From a virus: a stretch of DNA of 25,841 nucleotides. A program made the translations under genes and the position numbers. Below, in pieces: positions 5,789-15,362 of this stretch. The stretch covers positions 1 through 25,841 of the IMG/VR virus record IMGVR_UViG_3300023179_000457; one strand, 5' to 3'. The notes below the pieces were generated by a model, which was not told where the DNA came from, made no database searches, and saw only the letters and a list, made by a program, of their open reading frames with translations. Position 1 is the stretch's first letter, and each line of letters starts with the position of its first letter.

Positions 5789-8700
5789 ATGGCTAGTCAA
5801 GACATTACAATTAGGATGCGTTTAGCAGCCGAAGGAATTAAAGAAGCTACAGCTGATGCCAAAGATTTAAATAAAGAATTAGGTAGAGCACAAAGAGCTT
5901 CAGTAGGTGGTACACCTACTGGAGCTAGTCGTGCTCGCGCAGCAGCTATGGCTGGTAGTGCTAGTACTTCAGAAAATATAGAATACGGTCGTGCACGTGG
6001 TAACATAGGCAGTACCGGTGCTAGTGCACGTGATTTTGCAAATCAATCTCAGGGTCTTGGTGGACTAGTTAGATTGTATGCAACATTTGCAGCCAATATA
6101 TTTGCTGTTAGTGCTGCTTTTAATACACTTAAAAATGCTGCTGATACTACAAATCTTATTAAGGGATTAGATCAACTAGGTGCTCGTAGCGGAGTAGCTC
6201 TAGGTCAACTATCTAAACAATTTAGTGAAGCTACAGATGGTATCGTATCACTACGAGAAGCAGCTCAAATAACAGCTAAAGCTACAGCTAGTGGATTAAG
6301 TAATAAACAAGTATTAGAAATTGCCAAAGTTGCTAAAAGCGCTAGTCAAGCACTAGGTATAGATGCATTAGATGCTGTTAATAGATTAACACGTGGTATT
6401 ACCAAATTAGAACCCGAACTATTAGATGAATTAGGTATTTTTACTAAAATTGATCCTGCTGTGCAGGAATATGCTCGAAGTCTAAATAAAACTGCTGGAG
6501 CACTTACTGATTTTGAGCGTCGCCAAGCTTTTGCTGTTGCTGCCTTAAAAGAAGGAGCCGATAAATTTGGTGCTATTGAACTAGATGCTAATCCGTATAG
6601 TAAACTATTAGCAAGCACTAAAAATGTAGCACAAGAGGTTCTTGAGCTGGTAAATAAAGCACTTACACCATTAGTTTCTATACTGGCTAATAGTCCAACT
6701 GCACTGTTAAGTGTACTTACTGGTATAGCTGCAGTACTACTAAAGCAAGCTATACCAGCTGTAGGAGAATTTAAAGCTGGTTTAGAAAAACAAGCAGATG
6801 AAGCTGCTGCACGCGCTAAAGCACGTCAGGTAGCTGCCGATGCAGCAGCTGTTACAGCATCAAAAGCTCGTTTAGCACTAGAAGAAAATAGTATAGAAAC
6901 ACTGCTAGCTAAACAAGAAGCTGCAATTGATAAATATAATTCAGCTAAATCAAAACAATTAGATCGTAGTAAAACAGCCTCAAAGCTAATGGCAGTTAAT
7001 ATAGAAGAAGTAACTGAAGCCGATATACGTTTAGCTAGACAAGAAGCTGATAGACTAGAAAAAGGTAAAAAAGCTAATCGAGAACAAGGTAAAAATTTAC
7101 GAGAATTAGCTGATAGTACAGAAGCTGCAAGAAATGCTCAGAAAGCTTATAATAAAGCAGTTGAAGAAGATGCTAGAATTATTGAGGAGCGTAAAAAAGG
7201 CTACAACATATTAGCTCTTAATCAAAAAATGGCTTCACAAGCGGCCGAAGAGTCTAATTTACGTTCTATAAAAAGTAATGCTGCATTAAATGGTAGTTTG
7301 GTTGGAATTAAAGATGCAGCAGTTTTGGCTTTTCAAGAGATAGATAAAACTGGTGGCAGCACGTTTTCAAAAACTACTAGTAAAGTAGGTGCTTTAACTT
7401 CAGCTGTTGGTGGAGCACTTTCTACGGTAATTCGTTTTGCTGGAGGATTTTTAGGCTGGATTGGAATTATTGGTTCTGTAATAGGTATTCTTGATAGTTT
7501 TTTAGATAAATCTGAGGAAGTATTAAATGGTTTTAGTTCAGCAGCAGACAGAGCCAATAAAGCAACTAAACATCTTGGTGATACTTTTACTGCTATATTT
7601 AAAAGCGATGCTTATTCTGTACAAGCACTTCAGGCTAGAACAAATGCATTGACTGAGCAATCGGAGGCAATGAGTGAACTCACTAAAAATGCTATAAAAG
7701 CTAAAGACGCACTAGCTAGTGATAGTTGGGCCAGAATAAAAGATAATTTTGCTAGTTTATTTGGTGGTGGAGTACAGAAAAACTTTGAAAAGGTTTTTAC
7801 TAAACAAATCTTTGATACACTAGAAAATTTAGATAATGCCAATCTTAGAGAGAAATTAACTAAAGCTATTCAAGATGAGTTAAATATATCCGAAGTTAAT
7901 TTTAACACCTTAACAGGAGCTATTAAAGGATTAGATCCTAGTAGTAATGCAGTTAAAAATTTAAATGCTGCTTTAAAACAAACTAGTGTAGATAGTGCGG
8001 AAGCAAGTACTAAAGCTACTCAATTTGCAGAAAGTTTTAGAAAGGGTACACAATTATTTGCTGATCTTAAAACTCAATTTGCCGACAAAAGTCCTATAAC
8101 TCAATGGGCTATACAATCAACACAAAGCTTAGGCGAGTTAGCACTAATTATGGAAGGCCCTATAGAGAATTCAATAGACAACTTAAATACTGCTATAACT
8201 CAAATGGCTAAAAATCCTATTTTTGGCCCGCAAGCTGGAGGATACTTAATAAAATTTGCAAATGCTATGAGCACTGCAAAAACAGAAGCTGCTGAAGCTG
8301 CTAAGGAAACAAAAAAATTAACAGATGAAATTAAAAAACAAGAAGAAAAAGCTGAAAGTATAAAAGAAGCCTTTACTGGTGGTCAAACAGGTTTACGTGG
8401 CGAAGCGCTTTTTACGGAGAGTAAAGACTATCAGCAATATGAAAAAATTCAGCAAGAAATAGCAGTTCTTCGTGGTGAGTCAGCTAAACAACAAGCTAGA
8501 CAACAACAAGCATTTGCTCAAGCAGAAAAAATTCGTGATAGTGTTGCTGGCGCACTTAGTGAAGGTGTAAAATTTAGTAGTGGCCTTATTGCCAAAACTA
8601 TTAGTGCACAACTTCAAAAAGGTGCAACAGAATTTTTACAGAAATACTATGCAGTATTTGATACTGTACCAGAATTTGCTGGTAAGGTTATAGAATTAAA

Positions 8701-11700
8701 GATACAAGAAATAGCTAATCAGTCGGAATTAATAAGAACACAGAGAGACTTAGTAGTTTCACAAGAAAGATTAAATGCTACTTATAATAAAGTCAGTGCA
8801 GAAGAAAAAGCAAAAAGTTTAATACAACAAGGACTAGGGCCTACCCCGGAGCTTCCAGAGGGTACTCAAGATTATCAACAAGCAGCAAAAGATGTTAAAC
8901 TTTATACAGAAGCACAGCAACAATTAGAAGCGGTTATAAAAAATCCTACTAAAGCACTACAAGATATGAGCAAGGTTACTGGCGAATTAACTAGTAGCCA
9001 GCTTGCAAATATAAATAGACAACAACAACTTGCACTAAGTATAACAGGTTATAATGCAACCTTAGCTCAAAATGCCAGACAACAACAAGATTTAAAACAG
9101 TATGAACAACCACTAGCTAAATTCCGTGCAGAGATGAAACTAAAACAAGAACAAAATGATATAGAACGCCAATTTAATGATTTATTACGTCAAAGAATTC
9201 AACTACAAACTGTAGGTATAGATGATATAGGTAAGGAATCTCTTAGTACACAGATAGAAAGTATAGCTATAGAAGATGCTAGATTAGAAAAACAAAGAGC
9301 ACTAAATGCCGCCGAAGAAAAATATCAAGCTAAGCTCATAGCAGCAGCCCAATTTCAAAATAACGACGATAAGAATCGTGCTGAACAAATTGCTAAAAAT
9401 AATTATGACATAGAAAAAGAATTAGCTTTAGGTAAAGAAAACTTAAAAGTAGATCAGGCTAGAATTGATGTTATTAAACAACAAACTGCTGCAGATTTAC
9501 AACGGTTAAATCAAAGATTACAAATAGAAGCCAATATTCGCGAAACTACTAATGCCAGAAGTTTGGCTACTTTGGCTATTGATAAGGCTAGGCTAGATGC
9601 TGCTATATCACTTAATGACTATAGCGATACTTATGTAGCTAAATTACAATATGCTAGTAGTATAAAAGATGCAGAAACTCAAAAAGAAATAGGACGAATT
9701 CAAGCAATAGCTGACTATGAAAAAGGTATAGAGGAATTACGTATTCGTAGAAAAGAAAGTAAGCGCCTTTTAGAGAAAGAGTCAGATCTCGAAGCGTACA
9801 TTCTCAGAGAAAATGCTATCGGTAGAGAGCAACAACTACTAGAAAGTAATAAACAAAAAACTTTAGCTAGTTTAGATATAGAATTTGATAAAAGTAAAAA
9901 AATTGCGGGTATAACAAAAGAAACTGCGCTTTATCAAGCTAAATTTAATGAAGAACTAGATAAGGCTAATAGATTTGCAGATGCACTAGGTGGAGCATTT
10001 GGCGAAGTAGGTAAAAAAGTAGGTGAATTAACTCTTGCAATAATAGAATACGGTCAAACACAAGATAAAAATAGTAAGCGACAACTAGAGTTAGAGACTA
10101 AAATACAAAATAGAAGAAAAATGGGTATTACGGATGATTATGATGCAAATGCTCTTGCTGAGGACGAAGAAGAGTTAACTAAACTGCGTCAAAAATCCAG
10201 AGACGATCAATTAAAAGGCAATGCTAAAGTATTGAATAGTGCTAAATCTATGTTTAAACAACATACTGGTATGTATAAGACTCTCGACTCCTTAGAGAGA
10301 TCTATGCATAGATTGCGTATGTTTAATACTCTACTAGAATATGCTACAAAAATAAAAACTTTTGCACTAGAATTAGCTGCGGCTGGAACTAAGGCAGCAG
10401 CCGACGTGTCATTAGAGAATGCTACATTAATGGGAAAAATTCCAGCATATACAGCAGGTATTTTTGGTAAAATTACTTCACAGATAGGTTTACCTGGTCC
10501 AGTTGTCGCAGCTGGTATTGTTGCGGCTATTTTTTCTGCATTTGGTGGTGGTAAAAGTAGCAGTGGTAGTGCAGGTCGCGGAGCAATTAGCGCTGAAGAT
10601 ATAAACAGTGTGCAAGGCACTGCCATGGGTTATAATCAGGCAGGTGAATTAGTGCAAGTACGTCCAGGTGTGTTGGGCGATACTAGTGCTACCAGTAAAA
10701 GTATTGAAAATGGCATAGAGTTACTAGGTAAGTATTCTGTAGATGGTCTAGATTATGATGACCGAATACTAAGAGCATTAAAAGATATTACAAATAATAC
10801 TAAAGCTACAGCATTAGCCGTATACGGAGCCGCTAGTCTAAGAACAGGTCAAATTCAAGGATTGCCTCAATCTACTGATGTAAGAGAAACAGGTTTTGGA
10901 CAAACAGCCGGCGTATTGGGTACTCTAGGTGGAGCAGCACTAGGTGGACTTGCCGGATCTGCTATAGCTGGAACTGCTATAGCAGGTGCAGGTACTATAT
11001 CATCAGTAGCAGCCAGTATATTAGGAATATCTTCTGGTATATTAGACTTGGTTATTCCAGGATTAGGAATATTACTAGGTGCAGTACTGGGCGATGCTTT
11101 AATAGATCAAACGGTTGTTGACAGTATTAACAAAAGTGGTATAATATTAAAAGGAAGTTTAATAGATTTAGCTGATAATACCGCAAATTCTATAACAGCC
11201 TATGTAGAGGGTGTAAGAACTATTACTACAGATTATTTATTTGGTGCATTTGAAGATAAAGAAATAGAACCAATATTTGAAGAAATAGCTATTCAAAATG
11301 TACAAGGTGGACAGCGAATTATTGAATCTTTACGTCCTGTATTTAAAAGTAGTTTAGATCTTATACGTGGATTAGCTGTAGAAGCCGGATATGGATTAGA
11401 GCAAACTAATCAGATTATTAAATCACAGATTACTAGAGAAACTATAAATTTACAAGGTTTAACTACTAGTCAACAAATTGGTGAAAAAATAGCTGATACT
11501 ATAAATGCACAGTTAGATACACTTAGTGCTGTGATATTTTCAGAGTATACAACTTTACAAAAAGCTAATGAAGGACTATTAGAAACAGTAATTAGAATAA
11601 ATCAGCAATATGTAACAATAAAGCAACAAATACAAAATCTTGGCAATATAGTAACTAAAATTCCAACTGATTTTAGTGGTAAACAAATAGCGAATTCAAT

Positions 11701-12973
11701 AACTGAATTATTTGGTGGTTTAGATAGTTTTATTGAACAAACTGAATTTTTTAGAGAAAACTTTTTAACAGAGGCTGAACGATTAGTTCCTATTCAATCT
11801 GCTGTAACAAAGGAATTTGACAGGCTAAATACTTTATATCCTAATTTAGGTATAAATGCTATAAAAACAAGAGACGATTTTAAGAAATTAGTTACTGGAC
11901 TAGATTTAACTAGTGTAAAGAGCCAAGAATTATTTGCTAGTTTAATGAAAGTTCAAGAAGGATTTGTAGAAATTATTACCGCGGAAGAAGAAGCAAACGC
12001 TAAAATAGCTGAAGAACGTACTAATTTACAGGAAAAATTAGAAGAGTTAACTTTATCGCAAACACAATTGCGTCAAAAAGAAATTGATAAACTAAATGAA
12101 AGTAATAAGGCTCTACAAATAGAAATTTATGCAAAAGAAGACTTTGTAAACACTACAAAGACTTTACAAAATAGTTTAAAAAGCACTACAGAAACTATAA
12201 AAAGCCAGATACAAACGTTAAAAGAATATAGAACTAATCTTGCTATAAGCGATCAATCGAATCTTAATACAGTACAGCAGTATGCCCAAGCTAAAGCTAA
12301 TATAGAACAATTATTAACAACTATTAATAAAGCAGCAGTGACACCAGACGAGGTAAAAGCTAGAAGTGATGCAATAAGTAAATTAACTGGTGCAACTGAT
12401 CGTTGGCTAGGATTATCCCGCAGTTTATATGCCAGTGGTTCACAATATACTGTTGATTTCAATACTGCAATTAGTCAGATTAATGCTGTTGAAAATTTAT
12501 TGGATACCCAGTTAACTGATGCAGAGAAACAATTAGAGCAACTAACTCAAAGTAATACATTTTTACAAACCATTGATAATAGTACTAAGACTACTGCACA
12601 GTTATTAGGTCAATATTTAATGCAAGGTGGTCAAGGCATAAATATCGGAGGATCTTTTGCTACAGGTATTAATTATGTACCTAAAGATATGATAGCACAG
12701 TTGCACCAAGGTGAACGTGTACTACCAGCAGCCGATAACTTTAGATTAATGACAACAGTTAATAGTACTAATAATTATAATAGAGAAATGTTACAAGAAA
12801 TACAAAAACTAAATGAAAAAATTGATAGCTTAGAGCAAACAGTAGCTAATGGAGCCGTAATAAATGCTAATGCTACAGATAGAAATACTGAAGAAATTGC
12901 ACAAGCGGTAATAGATAGTATTAGTAAAAGTGCTCAAGCTACTAGACTACAAAGTAAAGTTGGTATTAAGTAA
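5789..12973 (+). CDS. Tail tape measure protein
   Basis: A predicted 2394-residue protein that sets tail length and is ejected ahead of the DNA. An upstream TTG in frame at 5699 overlaps the promoter; ATG at 5789 has AGGAG at 5779-5783 and is preferred. Residues ~120-265 hold a conserved tape-measure N-terminal region with an LTRGITKLEPELLDELGIF motif. Hydrophobic stretches lie near 301-325, 532-572, 1558-1589 and 1709-1774 (long Gly/Ala/Ile runs), suitable for membrane insertion during ejection. Between them are long Gln/Ala/Lys/Glu-rich helices. The C-terminal part carries FATGINYVPKDMIAQLHQGE followed by RVLPAADN (about 2287-2324), a motif widely seen at tape measure C-termini. No peptidase or lysozyme motif was recognised. 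It is far longer than lambda gpH (853) or T5 pb2 (1226). Its own promoter and the upstream terminator make it the first gene of a new transcription unit. Confidence 0.95.
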   Translation: MASQDITIRMRLAAEGIKEATADAKDLNKELGRAQRASVGGTPTGASRARAAAMAGSASTSENIEYGRARGNIGSTGASARDFANQSQGLGGLVRLYATFAANIFAVSAAFNTLKNAADTTNLIKGLDQLGARSGVALGQLSKQFSEATDGIVSLREAAQITAKATASGLSNKQVLEIAKVAKSASQALGIDALDAVNRLTRGITKLEPELLDELGIFTKIDPAVQEYARSLNKTAGALTDFERRQAFAVAALKEGADKFGAIELDANPYSKLLASTKNVAQEVLELVNKALTPLVSILANSPTALLSVLTGIAAVLLKQAIPAVGEFKAGLEKQADEAAARAKARQVAADAAAVTASKARLALEENSIETLLAKQEAAIDKYNSAKSKQLDRSKTASKLMAVNIEEVTEADIRLARQEADRLEKGKKANREQGKNLRELADSTEAARNAQKAYNKAVEEDARIIEERKKGYNILALNQKMASQAAEESNLRSIKSNAALNGSLVGIKDAAVLAFQEIDKTGGSTFSKTTSKVGALTSAVGGALSTVIRFAGGFLGWIGIIGSVIGILDSFLDKSEEVLNGFSSAADRANKATKHLGDTFTAIFKSDAYSVQALQARTNALTEQSEAMSELTKNAIKAKDALASDSWARIKDNFASLFGGGVQKNFEKVFTKQIFDTLENLDNANLREKLTKAIQDELNISEVNFNTLTGAIKGLDPSSNAVKNLNAALKQTSVDSAEASTKATQFAESFRKGTQLFADLKTQFADKSPITQWAIQSTQSLGELALIMEGPIENSIDNLNTAITQMAKNPIFGPQAGGYLIKFANAMSTAKTEAAEAAKETKKLTDEIKKQEEKAESIKEAFTGGQTGLRGEALFTESKDYQQYEKIQQEIAVLRGESAKQQARQQQAFAQAEKIRDSVAGALSEGVKFSSGLIAKTISAQLQKGATEFLQKYYAVFDTVPEFAGKVIELKIQEIANQSELIRTQRDLVVSQERLNATYNKVSAEEKAKSLIQQGLGPTPELPEGTQDYQQAAKDVKLYTEAQQQLEAVIKNPTKALQDMSKVTGELTSSQLANINRQQQLALSITGYNATLAQNARQQQDLKQYEQPLAKFRAEMKLKQEQNDIERQFNDLLRQRIQLQTVGIDDIGKESLSTQIESIAIEDARLEKQRALNAAEEKYQAKLIAAAQFQNNDDKNRAEQIAKNNYDIEKELALGKENLKVDQARIDVIKQQTAADLQRLNQRLQIEANIRETTNARSLATLAIDKARLDAAISLNDYSDTYVAKLQYASSIKDAETQKEIGRIQAIADYEKGIEELRIRRKESKRLLEKESDLEAYILRENAIGREQQLLESNKQKTLASLDIEFDKSKKIAGITKETALYQAKFNEELDKANRFADALGGAFGEVGKKVGELTLAIIEYGQTQDKNSKRQLELETKIQNRRKMGITDDYDANALAEDEEELTKLRQKSRDDQLKGNAKVLNSAKSMFKQHTGMYKTLDSLERSMHRLRMFNTLLEYATKIKTFALELAAAGTKAAADVSLENATLMGKIPAYTAGIFGKITSQIGLPGPVVAAGIVAAIFSAFGGGKSSSGSAGRGAISAEDINSVQGTAMGYNQAGELVQVRPGVLGDTSATSKSIENGIELLGKYSVDGLDYDDRILRALKDITNNTKATALAVYGAASLRTGQIQGLPQSTDVRETGFGQTAGVLGTLGGAALGGLAGSAIAGTAIAGAGTISSVAASILGISSGILDLVIPGLGILLGAVLGDALIDQTVVDSINKSGIILKGSLIDLADNTANSITAYVEGVRTITTDYLFGAFEDKEIEPIFEEIAIQNVQGGQRIIESLRPVFKSSLDLIRGLAVEAGYGLEQTNQIIKSQITRETINLQGLTTSQQIGEKIADTINAQLDTLSAVIFSEYTTLQKANEGLLETVIRINQQYVTIKQQIQNLGNIVTKIPTDFSGKQIANSITELFGGLDSFIEQTEFFRENFLTEAERLVPIQSAVTKEFDRLNTLYPNLGINAIKTRDDFKKLVTGLDLTSVKSQELFASLMKVQEGFVEIITAEEEANAKIAEERTNLQEKLEELTLSQTQLRQKEIDKLNESNKALQIEIYAKEDFVNTTKTLQNSLKSTTETIKSQIQTLKEYRTNLAISDQSNLNTVQQYAQAKANIEQLLTTINKAAVTPDEVKARSDAISKLTGATDRWLGLSRSLYASGSQYTVDFNTAISQINAVENLLDTQLTDAEKQLEQLTQSNTFLQTIDNSTKTTAQLLGQYLMQGGQGINIGGSFATGINYVPKDMIAQLHQGERVLPAADNFRLMTTVNSTNNYNREMLQEIQKLNEKIDSLEQTVANGAVINANATDRNTEEIAQAVIDSISKSAQATRLQSKVGIK

Positions 12974-12980
12974 TTTATAT

Positions 12981-13002
12981 AGTGCCGCCTAAGTGCGGCA
13001 CT
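12981..13002 (+). repeat. Intergenic hairpin after tape measure gene
   Basis: A perfect 8-bp GC-rich stem (agtgccgc 12981-12988 with gcggcact 12995-13002) and a 6-base loop, eight bases after the tape measure stop. No T-run follows, so it is not a standard terminator; mRNA stabilisation or a pause site is more likely. An open frame from 12982 reads through the right part of it, but the downstream gene has a better start at 13021. Confidence 0.7.
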
Positions 13003-13020
13003 ACTTGTATAGGAATAATT

Positions 13021-13842
13021 ATGGCAAATATGCGTATAATTTATAACAATCTTATAGATTTAGCTTCGTCTATTACAGCAAGTACTACAGCTACTGGATT
13101 TAGTACAAATAATTTAAAAACAAATCAAAAAAATAGTGTTCATAGAAATACTGGTATTAGTGGCGTTACTTATACTATCACTTGGACGAGTGATCAAGCT
13201 ATAGATTGTGTAGCACTGCCAGCAACTAATTTAGTGGATGGAGCTACTATAAAAGTATTATTATATGACAATGCTAATGAAATAATAGGCGAAACTTCAA
13301 CTTTACAAGCTTGTAGTGGTAGAAACGTATTATTACAAAACGGTAGTACAAGACCAAATTATACAGATTTTATTTTTGGCGGAGCCACAAAAACTAGTGT
13401 ATGGTTTAATAGAACATACACTACAGTTAGAAAAATAGAAATTATTTTAGTAAATGGTACCAGTACTATAGATTGTAGTAGAATAGTCTGTGGAAAGTAT
13501 TGGGAAAGTTCCCAGCAAGTAGAAAAAGGTATTACTTTAGGAACAAATGATAGTAGCGAAATTATTACTACACGTAGTGGTAATACGTATATTGATAAAA
13601 AAGCTATAACTGAAACTATGGGTTTTAATCTTGGATTTATAAATAATACCGATAGAGCAACATTATTAAGTATATTTCGTACCATAGGTATTAGTGGATT
13701 TATGTATATTTGTATTTTTCCAGACAATACAAATCCTGAGTTAACACAAAGTTATAGTATATATGGTAGAAATCAGGCAAATAGCTTAGAGTATGCAGTA
13801 CATAATTTTTACAATACATCGCTAGATATTATAGGTTGGTAA
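13021..13842 (+). CDS. Distal tail-like protein (tail tip)
   Basis: A 273-residue protein directly after the tape measure gene, where distal tail (Dit) or lambda gpM-like proteins are encoded. Start: AGGA at 13011-13014, six bases before ATG; the frame is open back to 12982, but that part crosses a hairpin. Residues ~35-170 look like a beta sandwich of the galactose-binding/discoidin sort (TGISGVTYTITWTSDQAIDC, ATNLVDGATIKVLLYDN, TTVRKIEIILVN), and the C-terminal ~100 residues (ETMGFNLGFINNTDRATLLS, then IFPDNTNPELTQSYSIYGR) have the 'a.. G ... f ... ft..d...l' pattern of proteins that form the ring under the tail tube. It would join tube, hub and fibres. The family is not certain; the position and beta-rich composition are the main support. 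Confidence 0.6.
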   Translation: MANMRIIYNNLIDLASSITASTTATGFSTNNLKTNQKNSVHRNTGISGVTYTITWTSDQAIDCVALPATNLVDGATIKVLLYDNANEIIGETSTLQACSGRNVLLQNGSTRPNYTDFIFGGATKTSVWFNRTYTTVRKIEIILVNGTSTIDCSRIVCGKYWESSQQVEKGITLGTNDSSEIITTRSGNTYIDKKAITETMGFNLGFINNTDRATLLSIFRTIGISGFMYICIFPDNTNPELTQSYSIYGRNQANSLEYAVHNFYNTSLDIIGW

Positions 13843-13856
13843 TTAGAGAGGTTAAT

Positions 13857-15362
13857 TTGAAAACAGTTGCTGAAATAATTGCTTGGCTAAATTCTCCTAG
13901 CCATATAAAATGTATACTAGTAGATATTTTAGAGGTTAGAAATCAAGCTAATACACAAGATACGGCTTTTTATTTTTCTAATTTGCCATATAGTATTGAA
14001 TATAATCCTACTTTGCAAAGTGGTGTAAGTTTTACAGAATCGCTGTCGAGCGATGCTAATATATCTATTAGTTATGGTACTTTAGAATTAGACAATACTG
14101 GTGGACATAGCGATAGTTTTCTTACATATGTTTGGAAACGTAGACCTATTAAAATATATTTAGGAGATCCTAATTGGCTTAAAAGTGATTTTGTACTTAT
14201 ATTTGATGGTTTAGTAGAAGACTTAGTATCTACTAATGAAAATACACTTAGTATATCATTAGTAGATAAGATGCAAAAATTAAATGACGTATTGCAACTA
14301 AGAGCTTTAAAAGATTTGAACTATACTGAAAGCACTAGTGCTAGTAAAGAAAATGTGTTACCACTATTATTTGGCGAAGCTTTTAATTTTCAACCTATGT
14401 ATATAGATAATGGTAGTACGGCTAATACTGGCAAAATTTATAAAATACATGATGGTAGTTTAGATGAAATTATAGAAGTAAGGGATAACGGAGTACCTAT
14501 TCCAGTTACTAAAAATCTGGGTTTAGGACAATTTGAAACATTAAGTAATCCTGTTGGAACACTTACATGTTCTGCAAGAGCAAATAATGTTAATAATTGT
14601 ACAGTACCAGAATTAATTAAAATAATAGTAAAAAACTATGGTACGCAAACCAATAGATTTGTGGATGCAGATATTGATTTTTCTGGTATAACTAATACTA
14701 GTAAAGTAGGATTATATTGTAGCGATAGAATAAATATTTTAGAAGCTTGTAATCAATTGGCCAAAAGTATAAATGCAGGTTTAGTTTGTTCTAGTATATC
14801 TATTATAGGCACTAATGTTAATGATTATGAGGTTACTACTAGTAAATTAAAATTAATAGAACTAAAGACAGCTACTGGTCAAACAAGTAAATGGAATTTA
14901 TCTGACGACTATATGGTTATGGGGTCTCTTAGTATTAGCGAAACATTTGTAATAAAGCCTACTATTAAATTAGCCTATTGCAAAAATTATACTATACAAC
15001 AAACTGTAGCTGATGGTGTTAATCCTGCAAGTACTTTTAATGATGAATATTTATACATAACTAATACTCTTAGTACTGAGCAAACATTATATAGAGACAC
15101 TGGGTCTGTTCAAGAAGAGATAACATTGTTGCTAAATACTAGTGAAGCAACTGCAGAAGCTCAGAAACGCTCTCAACTTTGGGGCACTCAAAGGTTTTTA
15201 GTAACAGCTACCTATTTACCACAATTTATTTTTGTACAATTAGGCGACGTAGTCACTATAACTTCTAGTAGATTTAATTTAAATAGCGGAAAACAAGGAA
15301 TTGTTTATTCAATAACCAGAAATTGGTTAACAGGTTTAGTTGATATAGGAGTATTAGTCTAA
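13857..15362 (+). CDS. Tail hub-like protein
   Basis: A predicted 501-residue tail tip hub. The frame has no early ATG; TTG at 13857 is chosen because GAGAGG at 13845-13850 sits seven bases before it, while the farther TTG at 13836 overlaps the previous gene without a Shine-Dalgarno site. Early residues (IKCILVDILEVR...YFSNLPYSIEYNPT) and an LIFDGLVEDLVSTNENTLSI stretch resemble the strand-rich start of hub proteins of the gp27/gpL type. VLPLLFGEAFNF and EIIEVRDNGVPIPV are motifs I associate with this class. The end (AEAQKRSQLWGTQRF, LGDVVTITSSRFNL, then NWLTGLVDIGVLV) is typical of proteins that precede a central fibre. The stop overlaps the central fibre start by one base (TAATG), implying joint translation. 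Exact family is unassigned. Confidence 0.65.
   Translation: MKTVAEIIAWLNSPSHIKCILVDILEVRNQANTQDTAFYFSNLPYSIEYNPTLQSGVSFTESLSSDANISISYGTLELDNTGGHSDSFLTYVWKRRPIKIYLGDPNWLKSDFVLIFDGLVEDLVSTNENTLSISLVDKMQKLNDVLQLRALKDLNYTESTSASKENVLPLLFGEAFNFQPMYIDNGSTANTGKIYKIHDGSLDEIIEVRDNGVPIPVTKNLGLGQFETLSNPVGTLTCSARANNVNNCTVPELIKIIVKNYGTQTNRFVDADIDFSGITNTSKVGLYCSDRINILEACNQLAKSINAGLVCSSISIIGTNVNDYEVTTSKLKLIELKTATGQTSKWNLSDDYMVMGSLSISETFVIKPTIKLAYCKNYTIQQTVADGVNPASTFNDEYLYITNTLSTEQTLYRDTGSVQEEITLLLNTSEATAEAQKRSQLWGTQRFLVTATYLPQFIFVQLGDVVTITSSRFNLNSGKQGIVYSITRNWLTGLVDIGVLV

Noticed and set aside
10207-10626. 139-codon open frame on the - strand within the tape measure gene
   Set aside because: Lies fully antisense to a long, clearly coding gene, has a composition expected from reading Gly/Ala-rich codons backward, and has no supporting ribosome site or neighbour.
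12981-13010. Hairpin after the tape measure as a terminator
   Set aside because: Good stem but no T-run; kept as an intergenic hairpin only.
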